From positions 1-29,085 of the forward strand of contig NZ_CAJTUJ010000017.1 of the NCBI RefSeq assembly GCF_910579375.1: 29,085 bases of DNA, given 5' to 3'. Numbering within the stretch: the stretch's first letter is position 1; each line of letters opens with the position of its first letter. The notes under the pieces were generated by a model. It made no database searches and was not told where the DNA came from. It worked only from the letters and a program-made list of their open reading frames with translations. Source of the stretch: an uncultured Rikenella sp. (GTDB taxonomy: Bacteria; Bacteroidota; Bacteroidia; Bacteroidales; Rikenellaceae). The position numbers were made by a program, and so were the translations under genes. Shown piece after piece: positions 29,078 to 29,085 of this stretch.

Positions 29078-29085
29078 ACGGACGC

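Overview
The window comes from a GC-rich member of the Bacteroidota, most likely Bacteroidales and possibly an Alistipes-like Rikenellaceae. Three things point there: the promoter form TTTG-N19-TAnnTTTG (seen exactly upstream of tRNA-Tyr), the sequence character and lengths of RpoB, RpoC and EF-Tu, and the lack of clear Shine-Dalgarno sites. The genus is inference only.

Layout. Bases 1-938 hold no convincing gene; they are packed with small palindromes and short dispersed repeats. A minus-strand GT2 glycosyltransferase (939-1679) diverges from a plus-strand group: a secreted protein that looks like a catalytically dead GH20 hexosaminidase (1740-2735), dtd, a long-chain polyprenyl synthase and pyrC (to 5692). 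Two promoterless C-terminal fragments of a Fib_succ_major-like (FISUMP) protein follow. A third lies at the right edge (28889-29077). All three have nearly identical ends and different middles. A strong terminator at 6371-6413 then closes the large minus-strand transcription/translation cluster, which reads from right to left: tRNA-Tyr, tRNA-Gly, tuf, tRNA-Trp, a small secreted/membrane protein, secE, nusG, rplK, rplA, rplJ, rplL, rpoB, rpoC.

Inside that cluster the spacers on both sides of rpoB are unusually long (421 and 725 bp). Each carries a ~257-bp element of the same design: terminal hairpins, constant linkers and a long central hairpin. The stems differ between copies but stay base-paired. 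Related half-elements and clover modules lie at 530-895 and 26912-27200. This repeat family and the three FISUMP cassettes are the most unusual content.

Right of the tRNA-Tyr promoter are, all on minus: an HTH/S24-type regulator without the Ser-Lys dyad and with a 28-bp palindrome in its promoter region; a two-TM PH-like protein; a GC-rich tandem repeat; a tight SRPBCC - GH89 alpha-N-acetylglucosaminidase - TatD operon; another repeat-rich spacer; and lrgA-lrgB-hslR. A plus-strand terminator at 22465-22506 has no visible gene in front of it, so a small RNA is possible there.
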